NCBI GenBank assembly: GCA_002382495.1
Contig: DFXW01000010.1
Coordinates: 7,371 to 19,947 of the forward strand
Source of the DNA: Flavobacterium sp. UBA4098
GTDB taxonomy: Bacteria > Bacteroidota > Bacteroidia > Flavobacteriales > Flavobacteriaceae
Direction of reading: 5' to 3'
Length of the DNA: 12,577 bases
Position 1 is the stretch's first letter. Every line of letters starts with the position of its first letter. Under the pieces are notes generated by a model. The model saw only the letters and a program-made list of their open reading frames with translations, made no database searches and had not been told where the DNA came from. Position numbers and translations under genes: made by a program. Shown piece after piece: positions 1 to 5,826 of this stretch.

Positions 1-126
1 GCCGAAAGAGGTTGGCTCGACAACGACAAAATCATGATGGAACAATTAATGTGCATCAAGCGTGCCGGAGCTAGTTTGATTTCGACTTATTTTGCCAAAG
101 AAGCCGCAATATTATTAAATAAATAA
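1..126 (+). CDS. hemB: Delta-aminolevulinic acid dehydratase (porphobilinogen synthase), C-terminal end
   Basis: Only the last 41 codons are present, open at the left edge and ending in TAA at 124-126. The translation (AERGWLDNDKIMMEQL, then IKRAGASLISTYFAKEAA) matches the conserved C-terminus of HemB, where an IKRAGA-I-TYFA segment forms the last strand and helix of the TIM barrel. HemB condenses two 5-aminolevulinate molecules to porphobilinogen in cytoplasmic haem synthesis. The catalytic lysines and metal site lie outside the window. The gene is followed within 2 bases by a hairpin element and then by a terminator at 210-241. The call rests on recognising a short segment but is a strong match. 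Confidence 0.85.
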   Translation, partial: AERGWLDNDKIMMEQLMCIKRAGASLISTYFAKEAAILLNK

Positions 127-203
127 GAAGCTTATCCTGCTATTCGCTCTATCTTTCCTGCCCAAAACCGGCAGCAAAGGATGCCGCTACTATCAGGGCT
201 AAA
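127..203 (+). repeat. Structured 3'-end hairpin element, copy 1
   Basis: This element of about 75 bases directly follows the hemB stop. It contains an outer pairing AGC (129-131) with GCT (198-200), a stem CCTG.TA (136-142) with TA.CAGG (191-197), and a central hairpin CTGCC (158-162) with GGCAG (170-174) extended by TTT/AAA. The single-strand blocks TATCTTT and AAAGGATGCCG are shared with the copy at 12462-12534, while the stems differ but still pair. The strand given follows the upstream gene; the opposite strand could equally be the functional one. I recall similar dispersed intergenic elements in Flavobacterium genomes, possibly related to the Rfam flavo-1 motif, but could not check this. 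Confidence 0.7.
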
Positions 204-209
204 TAATAA

Positions 210-241
210 ACCATTCGATGACTCGAGTGGTTTTTTATTTT
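210..241 (+). terminator. Rho-independent terminator after hemB
   Basis: ACCATTCG (210-217) pairs with CGAGTGGT (224-231), including one G-T wobble, around a six-base loop. A T-rich tract TTTTTATTTT follows. It ends hemB transcription before the methyltransferase gene and shows that an in-frame ATG at 181 is not the start of that gene. Confidence 0.75.
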
Positions 242-267
242 GTACCAAAATCATTTATCTTTATCCA

Positions 268-741
268 ATGGAAACAACTTGCTTCAAAACCCCTTTAGGA
301 ATTGCCACTATCACAGGAGACGAAAATGGAATTGCAAAAATCGCAATTGCAGATGAAGGATTGATTTCAAAAGTCATTCCGTTGGTGCTACAAGAAGCAG
401 TTTCACAATTGAAAGCCTATTTTGATGGACAACGAACACATTTTGATTTTCCTATGAATCCCGCCGGAACTGAGTTTCAGCAAAAAGTGTGGAAAGGATT
501 GTGCGAAATCCCTTTTGGGAAAACCATGAGTTATTTGGAATTAGCCAAACAACTCGGCGATGTCAAAGCGATTCGCGCGGTTGCCTCGGCCAATGGTAAA
601 AATCCTTTGTGGATTGTAGTGCCTTGCCATCGCGTTATTGGAACTGACGGTTCACTTACCGGTTATGCCGGTGGCTTATGGCGTAAAAAGTGGTTACTAG
701 AACACGAAAGCCCAAGTACGCAACAAAGCCTATTTGAATGA
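268..741 (+). CDS. ogt: Methylated-DNA--protein-cysteine S-methyltransferase (O6-alkylguanine repair)
   Basis: This is a 157-residue suicide repair protein that moves a methyl group from O6-methylguanine (or O4-methylthymine) in DNA to its own cysteine. The active-site motif VPCHRV is present with the acceptor Cys120. The preceding segment AIRAVASANGKNP (about 101-113) carries the helix-turn-helix arginine finger and the conserved Asn loop. An N-terminal alpha/beta domain of about 60 residues precedes it, so the length is normal for single-domain Ogt/MGMT proteins. I chose the ATG at 268 (METTCFKTPLG) because the frame extended to 181 would cover the hairpin element and the terminator. The gene stands alone, with about 150 bases of AT-rich sequence before the next gene. 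It is cytoplasmic and shows no adaptive Ada domain. Confidence 0.92.
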   Translation: METTCFKTPLGIATITGDENGIAKIAIADEGLISKVIPLVLQEAVSQLKAYFDGQRTHFDFPMNPAGTEFQQKVWKGLCEIPFGKTMSYLELAKQLGDVKAIRAVASANGKNPLWIVVPCHRVIGTDGSLTGYAGGLWRKKWLLEHESPSTQQSLFE

Positions 742-746
742 GACAT

Positions 747-880
747 TTAGATTTTTAGATTGTTAGAAATTTAGATAGATTTTAATCTTAAAATATCGGC
801 AGTTTAGTATATTTATTTTATAAAACTCTAATCCCCTAATAAGTCTAACTAATCTAAAACTCTAACCATCTAACTATTTA
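747..880. repeat. Imperfect inverted repeat filling the intergenic gap
   Basis: The left arm (about 747-785) is built of TTAGAT/TTAGAA words and the right arm (about 836-880) of the complementary ATCTAA/TCTAAC words. Aligned as an inverted repeat they match imperfectly over roughly 28 bases. It may act as a long loose hairpin after ogt or simply be low-complexity sequence. No ORF or clear promoter is visible in it. Confidence 0.4.
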
Positions 881-893
881 ACCCCTATATCCC

Positions 894-1373
894 ATGATCG
901 AAAAAATTAACCTCAATCACATTCTCTTTTTAGACATCGAGACCGTTCCAGAAGAAGCACATTTCCATTCGTTGGATGACGAAATGAAAACGCTTTGGGA
1001 ACAGAAAACCCAATACCAACGAAAAGATGATTTTAGCCCCGAAGAGTTTTACGATCGCGCTGGAATTTGGGCTGAGTTTGGTAAAATTGTCTGTGTTTCC
1101 GTAGGCTATTTTGTAGTAAAAGGAGACATCCGTAATTTTAGAGTAACTTCTTTTTTTGGAGACGAAAAGAAAATCTTGCGCGATTTTAATAATCTGTTGA
1201 ACAATCATTTTAATCAAGCACAACATATTTTGTGCGGGCATAACGCCAAGGAATTTGATATTCCGTTTTTGGCGCGCCGCATGATAATTAACCAAATTCC
1301 CATTCCAAACAAGCTGAATTTATTTGGTAAAAAACCTTGGGAAATTCCGCATTTAGATACTTTGGAATTGTGA
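894..1373 (+). pseudogene. PolB-like 3'-5' exonuclease, N-terminal part, interrupted by the integrated element
   Basis: The 159 residues carry the Exo I motif FLDIETV (Asp14, Glu16) and the Exo II motif CGHNAKEFD (Asn117, Asp122) of the DnaQ-like/PolB-type exonuclease fold. It resembles the Bacteroidota family of predicted 3'-5' exonucleases related to the PolB proofreading domain (DNA_pol_B_exo2-like). The gene is cut after DTLEL by a TGA at 1371-1373, a codon that straddles or adjoins the attachment junction. The Exo III motif (Tyr-x3-Asp) is missing and lies in the fragment at 5844-6089. Rejoining the halves gives an uninterrupted protein of 237 residues. Without Exo III this piece should be catalytically dead. 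ATG at 894 is the only sensible start. Confidence 0.85.
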
Positions 1374-2906
1374 AGATTTAATTTTTAATATATAAATTTT
1401 ACCTTTATCTTCTATTTTAATATTTTCATTTTCAAATTCCCCTAAATCTTTTAAATACATATTTAATTTAACCTCATAATTATTACCTAACCTCAACACT
1501 TCAATATTTTTAATATATTTTTTTAAAATTTTATCTTTATCCTTTAATCTACTTATATTAAACTCATTATTTAAATCATTTTTCATTAATTCTAAATAAC
1601 CATCTACACTATCAACATATTCTTTTCTATTCTCTTCTTCTTTCAATCCATTTAATTCTTTCTGAATTTCAATAATTTCAGAATCTATTTTATTTTTAAC
1701 ATTTATAATTACGTCTTTTTCTAATTCCCCTAAAAACTCCACTATGTAATTAATTTTCTTTTCATTTAAAACATTTATTTTATTTTCTAAAAATTTAATG
1801 TTTGACTTAAACCTTTCTTTTCCGCCCTTCCCATCTTCAAACCTTTTTTTATACTCTCTTTTAACATCTTCACTTTTATTTAAAACTTCAAACAATCCAT
1901 TCCAAATCATTTTTTCCAAACCATCAATATTTACAGTATTGTACTTATTTACCTTACTTTTACAGTTAAATTCTAAATCTCCTCCTTTCCTTCTTTCTTT
2001 ATTAATTTTCATATAAGTACTACATTCATAATATCTATATTGATTTGATTTTTTAACCCACATTTTTTCCTTACAATCACCACACACTACCTTACCTTTT
2101 AAAAGAAAAAAATCTTTTTTATTACCTCTCCATATACCTTTACCCTCATTTATTTTAATTTGAGTTTTTTCCCACAACTCATCATCAATTATTTTATCTA
2201 ATTTAATTTTATACTCCTCACCTTCAAAATTACCAACATATAAGCCATTATACTTTTTGTCTTTTAAAATTCTCCCAATACTACTTTCACTTATTTCACC
2301 ATTACCATACACCTTTAAAATTCTTTTAAATACTTCTCCATAACTTTTCACAACCTTATAGTTATAAAATTTAAATATGTCTTTTATTAGCTTTGCTTCT
2401 TCTTTTATTACTATAACCTTTTTTTCTTTATCTCTATCAAAACCATAACCAACCCTCCCTAATTTACCTCCATCTTCAATCAATCTTTTTTTTCCATCAT
2501 CCATTCTAACTTTAATTTTTGATCTTTCAAAATCACTAATCACATTTCTGATATTAAACTCAAAACTGTCACTACTCTCTACCAACTTCTTTTCTTCAAA
2601 CCCAACAAAAAATCTAAAATTATTTTCAAAAACAAATTTTTTAAATTCTACACCAACTCCTACATCTCTACTTATTCTATCAATATCATATACCCAAATC
2701 CCATCTAAATTTTTATTAATTAATTCTTCTTTTAACTTATCAAACTCTGTCCTTTTAAAATTCCCACCACTTTCTACATCTTCAAATATCTCATATTCAT
2801 ATTTATTCATTTTGCAAAACTCAATCCCCAAAATTTTCTGAGTTTGAAGAGATGAATTGTCTTTTTGATTTTTAGTTGAGACTCTAATATATAAACCTAT
2901 TTTCAT
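1353..2906 (-). CDS. Large serine recombinase (site-specific integrase)
   Basis: This 517-residue protein integrates and excises the element through a covalent phosphoserine. It has an N-terminal resolvase domain (about 1-140) with Ser10 in IRVST and the arginine-rich IDRISR at 75-80. A recombinase domain follows (about 150-255), then a zinc ribbon with C275, C278, C295 and C315, and a coiled coil (about 360-430), the usual order for large serine integrases. The last 4 to 7 codons lie in host DNA, because the frame crosses the left attachment junction. In the circular form it would continue through the right end to TAA at 5766-5768, giving about 540 residues. It contains no Pro, no His and a single Ala, reflecting extreme scarcity of cytosine on the coding strand. 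It is last in a leftward operon after the Xis-like gene (59-base gap). Confidence 0.93.
   Translation of the reverse strand: MKIGLYIRVSTKNQKDNSSLQTQKILGIEFCKMNKYEYEIFEDVESGGNFKRTEFDKLKEELINKNLDGIWVYDIDRISRDVGVGVEFKKFVFENNFRFFVGFEEKKLVESSDSFEFNIRNVISDFERSKIKVRMDDGKKRLIEDGGKLGRVGYGFDRDKEKKVIVIKEEAKLIKDIFKFYNYKVVKSYGEVFKRILKVYGNGEISESSIGRILKDKKYNGLYVGNFEGEEYKIKLDKIIDDELWEKTQIKINEGKGIWRGNKKDFFLLKGKVVCGDCKEKMWVKKSNQYRYYECSTYMKINKERRKGGDLEFNCKSKVNKYNTVNIDGLEKMIWNGLFEVLNKSEDVKREYKKRFEDGKGGKERFKSNIKFLENKINVLNEKKINYIVEFLGELEKDVIINVKNKIDSEIIEIQKELNGLKEEENRKEYVDSVDGYLELMKNDLNNEFNISRLKDKDKILKKYIKNIEVLRLGNNYEVKLNMYLKDLGEFENENIKIEDKGKIYILKIKSSQFQSI
1356..1391. other. attL junction
   Basis: Host exonuclease codons (GAT ACT TTG GAA) pass into element DNA here. 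The element-side arm 1371-1391 is an imperfect inverted match (about 14 of 21 positions, shared pattern T.AA.ATTT.AT) to the arm at 5827-5847. This symmetry is what a serine-integrase attP should show when the circle closes. The integrase stop codon lies in the host part at 1353-1355. Confidence 0.6.
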
Positions 2907-2965
2907 ACAAATAATTTTAGATACTAAATATAAGATTTAATTTTAGTATATAAAAAAAGAGAATA

Positions 2966-3154
2966 TTAAATTCTCTCCTCTTTATAATTTCTTTGTAAAT
3001 AACTGCTAATATCAGCTTCTCTAAACCTTACATTTTTTCCAATTTTTATATACCTAATCTTATTTTCTTTAATCAAACCATCTACTTTTCCAATACTAAC
3101 TCCCATCATATCGCACAAATCTTTTTTTTTAAACAATTTTAATTCTTCTTTCAT
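2966..3154 (-). CDS. Excisionase-like helix-turn-helix protein
   Basis: The 62-residue protein has the compact winged helix-turn-helix pattern of the HTH_17/excisionase family: LFKKKDLCDMMGVS (helix-turn), then KVDGLIKENKIRYIKIGKNVRF and a closing helix EADISSYLQ. Such proteins bind DNA and often act as recombination directionality factors. Its place directly upstream of the integrase, on the same strand, suggests it steers the integrase towards excision or regulates the operon. This role is inferred from fold and position. Like its neighbours it lacks Pro, Thr and His. Confidence 0.8.
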   Translation of the reverse strand: MKEELKLFKKKDLCDMMGVSIGKVDGLIKENKIRYIKIGKNVRFREADISSYLQRNYKEERI

Positions 3155-3179
3155 ATTTTATACATTTTATTAGCTTTTT

Positions 3180-3365
3180 CTACACTTCAATATTTTTATT
3201 TCCCAACAATTCTACCCACTTATATAACATTAACAGATCTTCTTTTTTATTACTTTTTTTAACTACACCTAATTTAAATCCATAATCTAACCACTTTCCA
3301 ATATCGTTTAAATTATACATTTTTTTTACATTACTATTTAACACCCTTTCTTCTACTTTCTCCAT
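3180..3365 (-). CDS. Small protein of unknown function
   Basis: I do not recognise this 61-residue protein. It is charged and lysine-rich, with a predicted helical middle (NLNDIGKWLDYGFKLG) and no Cys, His, Pro, Ala or Thr. It has no signal peptide or membrane segment. It starts the leftward operon with the Xis-like gene (25-base gap) and the integrase, and its composition matches theirs, which supports it being a real coding gene. A DNA-binding accessory or small regulator would fit the position, but nothing in the sequence proves it. Confidence 0.6.
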   Translation of the reverse strand: MEKVEERVLNSNVKKMYNLNDIGKWLDYGFKLGVVKKSNKKEDLLMLYKWVELLGNKNIEV

Positions 3366-3410
3366 ATCATTTATAATTAACTATTACTATATTTTATTAT
3401 AAATAGACAT

Positions 3411-3443
3411 AAAAAAAACTTCCAAAATAAAGTTGGAAGTTTG
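3411..3443 (-). terminator. Minus-strand terminator upstream of the integrase operon
   Basis: AAACTTCCAA (3416-3425) pairs with TTGGAAGTTT (3433-3442) around a seven-base loop. Read on the minus strand, the perfect 10-bp stem is followed by a run of eight T. It sits downstream of another minus-strand terminator (3610-3660), so it must serve a transcript starting between them or act as a second barrier before the integrase operon. Confidence 0.75.
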
Positions 3444-3609
3444 ATATTAAAGTAATAATTTTATGTTGCTAAAATCCAATCTGTTTATAATCAATTACTT
3501 ATATACAGTTTTTACAACCTAAAATTAGTAATTTAATTATAAAAAAACAACTATCACCTCAACATACACATTGCTGAAAAACCTTTTTATACACTTATTT
3601 AATTCTTTT
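3444..3609 (-). ncRNA. Candidate small RNA in an ORF-free stretch between two terminators
   Basis: The 3366-3721 gap has no plausible ORF. Between the terminators at 3610-3660 and 3411-3443 lies a stretch that can fold on the minus strand: GTTG (3515-3518 on plus as CAAC) with CAAC (plus GTTG 3465-3468), then UAAAA with UUUUA after a one-base bulge, and CUGU with ACAG. A separate terminator with nothing to terminate suggests a short transcript of about 100-170 nt. Two near-identical words TTATACAC (3587-3594 and 3608-3615), 21 bases apart, lie at its upstream end and could be operator or DnaA-like sites. No known RNA family was recognised, so this is a hypothesis. Confidence 0.35.
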
Positions 3610-3660
3610 ATACACAAAAAAATACCATCAATATCTTTTTACATATTAATGGTATTTTAT
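3610..3660 (-). terminator. Terminator of the secreted-protein gene
   Basis: A long hairpin pairs plus 3619-3631 with 3646-3658 around a short loop. The one C/A mismatch on the plus strand becomes a G-U wobble on the minus strand, so the stem is intact only in minus-strand RNA. A T-run follows in that direction (plus A-run 3616-3622). It lies about 60 bases past the stop codon of the gene at 3722-4225. Confidence 0.75.
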
Positions 3661-3721
3661 TCAATATTATTATTGGAGGGAAATAAACTAACTAACTTTA
3701 TTTAAAAAAACACCCTATTCT

Positions 3722-4225
3722 TTATTCAGATATATTTACAAAACTCGCAGTACCGTTTTTGTCAATACTAAAACCATATTTCATTTTATCATCACAAATA
3801 TAACATACATAATCTTTTTCATTCATATTTAGTATCTCTAAATATTTACATTCCTTTTTTATTGAATCAACAATATCTGTATAATCACCATACTCTTTTA
3901 TCTTTTCACCATTTTCATCAAAATCTAATTTTGTTGCTCTATAAAATTTCAAAGACCAATTAACCACCAACCCTTTATACTGCCAAAATATTCCATATTT
4001 TAAACCTCCTCCATATTTACCTTCAACTTTCTTAAAAACTACTACATCTTTATTAATATCTAAATCCTTATCATCACCGTCATATTTATAACTTTGAAAA
4101 TTATTTTCGATCATTACTTTTTTAAAGTCATTTACGGTCTTTATGCTTCTCAACTCATTTAATGTCTGAGATGTTGATATAATTGGTATTAGAAACAATA
4201 TTAAAGGTAAAAACACTTTTTTCAT
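3722..4225 (-). CDS. Secreted protein of unknown function (element cargo)
   Basis: The 167-residue protein starts with a clear Sec signal peptide (MKKVFLPLILFLIPIISTSQ), probably cut near STSQ-T; there is no lipobox cysteine. The mature part is soluble, rich in Lys and Asp, with three cysteines (KKECKYL, YVCYIC) and aromatic-rich strands around KYGIFWQYKGLVVNWSLKFYR. I do not recognise a family. It differs in composition from the other element genes, having Pro, Ala and eight or so Thr, which suggests a different history or different constraint. It lies 27 bases downstream of the small serine recombinase and ends in its own terminator, so the two may be co-transcribed. As a secreted cargo protein it may act in the envelope, but no function can be assigned. 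Confidence 0.75.
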   Translation of the reverse strand: MKKVFLPLILFLIPIISTSQTLNELRSIKTVNDFKKVMIENNFQSYKYDGDDKDLDINKDVVVFKKVEGKYGGGLKYGIFWQYKGLVVNWSLKFYRATKLDFDENGEKIKEYGDYTDIVDSIKKECKYLEILNMNEKDYVCYICDDKMKYGFSIDKNGTASFVNISE

Positions 4226-4252
4226 AATCTATAATTTTAAAATTTATAACTT

Positions 4253-4945
4253 TTACTCCTCACAAATATACATATTTTGAATATTATTTTTCATCATATT
4301 ATAAACACTACTCATATACCATTTATTTCCATATTTACTTTTTATTCCTTCTTCATTTAATCTGTTACTTATTTTACTCCAACTATAACCTCTACTTCTC
4401 AATCTCTTTATTCTACTTATCACTTTCAACTCTTCTTCGTTTTTTACCAACTTTCCATTTAAATCATCATACCCATACATTAATCTTCCACTTACTAAAC
4501 CTTTACTTTTCTTTTCTCTTTTAACATCTCTTATTCTCTCTCTAATATTTTCAACCTCAAATTCATTTATGCTACTCATTATATTCACAATCAAACTTCC
4601 AATTTTATCTTCATTATTCAGATTTTCTTTTATACTATAAAAACTCTTTCCGTTTCTTTTCAAAATATCCAATAACCCAATTACATCTTTCATTCTTCTA
4701 CCCAACCTACTTAAACTATAAACAACAACACCATCAATATCATTATTCATTAAATAATCCAACATATCTTTATAGCCATTTCTTTTATCGATGCTCATCC
4801 CACTAATACCTCTATCCTCATATATCTCTACTAAATCATAATCCATATATTTACAATAATCCTTTATCTTATCATTCTGATTAATTAAACTATACCCTTT
4901 AATCTGAATTTTACTACTTACCCTTACATAACCAATTACTTTCAT
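4253..4945 (-). CDS. Small serine recombinase (resolvase/invertase type)
   Basis: The 230-residue protein has a resolvase catalytic domain with Ser10 in YVRVSS and the conserved YSLSRLGR at 76-83. It continues through the long E-helix region (about 120-145) into a short DNA-binding part (about 155-220, MYGYDDLNGKLV, SWSKISNRLNEEGIKSKYG) resembling the start of the recombinase domain, without zinc ribbon or coiled coil. It could resolve multimers of the circular form, invert DNA or assist integration. It is separate from the large integrase and sits next to the secreted-protein gene. It contains no Pro, Ala, Thr or His. No inverted repeat pair typical of an invertible promoter was found nearby. 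Confidence 0.9.
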   Translation of the reverse strand: MKVIGYVRVSSKIQIKGYSLINQNDKIKDYCKYMDYDLVEIYEDRGISGMSIDKRNGYKDMLDYLMNNDIDGVVVYSLSRLGRRMKDVIGLLDILKRNGKSFYSIKENLNNEDKIGSLIVNIMSSINEFEVENIRERIRDVKREKKSKGLVSGRLMYGYDDLNGKLVKNEEELKVISRIKRLRSRGYSWSKISNRLNEEGIKSKYGNKWYMSSVYNMMKNNIQNMYICEE

Positions 4946-5087
4946 TATCTCATTTTTTATATTACTATTAAAATACTACTATAAAATTAGCCCATATATA
5001 ACATTTAAACAACTAATATTCAATATATTATGTAAAAATAATTCAAAATTAGGGGATTATTTTAAATTAAATTATTCAGTATAAAGC

Positions 5088-5112
5088 AAAAAAAACCCCT
5101 AAAAATTAGGGG
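5088..5112 (-). terminator. Second, duplicated terminator behind rep
   Basis: The same CCCCTAA/TTAGGGG hairpin (5096-5102 with 5106-5112) is followed on the minus strand by eight T (plus A-run 5088-5095). It is the neighbouring copy within the 57-bp tandem repeat and would back up the first terminator before the serine recombinase gene. Confidence 0.7.
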
Positions 5113-5143
5113 CTTATTTAAATTAAATTATTCAGTATAAAGC

Positions 5144-5169
5144 AAAAAAAAACCCCTAAAAATTAGGGG
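5144..5169 (-). terminator. First terminator behind rep
   Basis: CCCCTAA (5153-5159) pairs with TTAGGGG (5163-5169) around AAA. On the minus strand the stem is followed by nine T (plus A-run 5144-5152). It lies 5 bases past the rep stop codon, the right place to end rep transcription. Confidence 0.75.
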
Positions 5170-5174
5170 CTTAT

Positions 5175-5603
5175 TTAAATTAAATTTTTAACCATTTCAA
5201 ATTCATTCTCTTTAAATTTATTATAATGTTTAGTAATATAATAACAATAATCTTTTTCATTATTATATTTACTTATTTCACTTAAACCTTTATTTTTCCA
5301 ATTTATTTTAACTAATTTATTAATCTCTTCTTCATCTAAATCACTTTTTAATATTATATGATGATGAATATTATAATAATTAATATCATATTCATTTAAA
5401 ACAAATCCATCTATTTTATTATCTAACTTACTTATATTTTTAAACAAACAACTAACATTCTTTCTCCACCTATTATTTCTAACATTATACTTATTACTTA
5501 AATTAATACAATAATTCCAATCTTCTCCATAATTTTTAATACTATAATTTTTAATAAAACTACCTAATTCATTTCTTAAATTATAATTACTATTTTTATA
5601 CAT
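5175..5603 (-). CDS. HUH-type replication initiator (Rep) endonuclease, small
   Basis: This protein of about 142 residues shows the three HUH endonuclease landmarks in order: a motif 1-like strand GFVLNEYD, the metal-binding NIHHHIIL (HHH codons at 5358-5366), and the tyrosine motif YCYYITKHYNK with a following Lys, as in Rep proteins of ssDNA phages and rolling-circle replicons (Y-x-x-K). A spacer with a conserved-looking INWKNKGLSEI lies between motifs 2 and 3. It would nick one strand and start rolling-circle replication of the circular form. The four His residues, all in these motifs, are the only ones in the element's five cytosine-poor genes. I chose ATG at 5603; a TTG at 5621 would add six residues. 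No helicase domain is present, so a host helicase would be needed. A Y1-type transposase is a less likely alternative. Confidence 0.75.
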   Translation of the reverse strand: MYKNSNYNLRNELGSFIKNYSIKNYGEDWNYCINLSNKYNVRNNRWRKNVSCLFKNISKLDNKIDGFVLNEYDINYYNIHHHIILKSDLDEEEINKLVKINWKNKGLSEISKYNNEKDYCYYITKHYNKFKENEFEMVKNLI

Positions 5604-5621
5604 ATATTTAAATTTTAACAA

Positions 5622-5826
5622 TATAAGGTTTAAAGGCTATTTAAAAAAAACACCTTTATATTAATAATTTACATCTAACCAATTAGATTTTTGGTTATAA
5701 TATAATATACAAAAAATAATTTTAAATTGCAAATAACCCTTATTATATAGGGGATTTAAGGTAAATTAAAAAACTTTAATAGCTAAATTATTATACGTCA
5801 CATTAATAACTAAACTGAGATTAAAT
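5622..5826 (-). promoter_or_regulatory. Upstream region of rep with overlapping hairpins
   Basis: This AT-rich, ORF-free stretch lies between the rep start and attR. ATCTAA (5673-5678) can pair with TTAGAT (5683-5688), or alternatively AACCAA (5677-5682) with TTGGTT (5691-5696), so the two hairpins exclude each other. An imperfect inverted repeat (AATATAAGGT near 5620, ACCTTTATATT near 5652) lies closer to the start. It probably holds the rep promoter and may hold the nicking site, but neither can be fixed by eye. In the circular form the integrase frame would enter here and stop at 5766-5768. Confidence 0.35.

Larger units (their letters stand above)
5051..5186. repeat. 57-bp tandem repeat, about 2.4 copies
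   Basis: The units begin at AGGGG at 5051, 5108 and 5165, a period of exactly 57 bases. Units 1 and 2 are full length and nearly identical, with one substitution and compensating 1-base length changes. The third breaks off after about 22 bases at the rep stop-codon region. Each junction holds the palindrome CCCCTAA-AAA-TTAGGGG. The array looks like tandem duplication of the rep 3' end and terminator, and could also serve as a replication origin or recombination site. Confidence 0.85.

Noticed and set aside
181..267. In-frame ATG upstream of the methyltransferase start
   Set aside because: It would translate the hairpin element and the hemB terminator; the ATG at 268 begins the normal family N-terminus.
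930..1295. Minus-strand ORF across the exonuclease N-terminal fragment
   Set aside because: It is the reverse of a conserved coding region and resembles no protein.
1798..2016. Plus-strand ORF of 72 residues inside the integrase
   Set aside because: It is antisense to a domain-supported integrase and has the low-complexity Ser/Leu/Phe composition expected of a shadow frame.
3464..3523. Short plus-strand ORF in the 3366-3721 gap
   Set aside because: It has only 19 codons, lies opposite all element genes and overlaps a hairpin.
5051..5186. 57-bp repeats as a CRISPR array
   Set aside because: The units are directly tandem with no unique spacers, and no cas gene is present.
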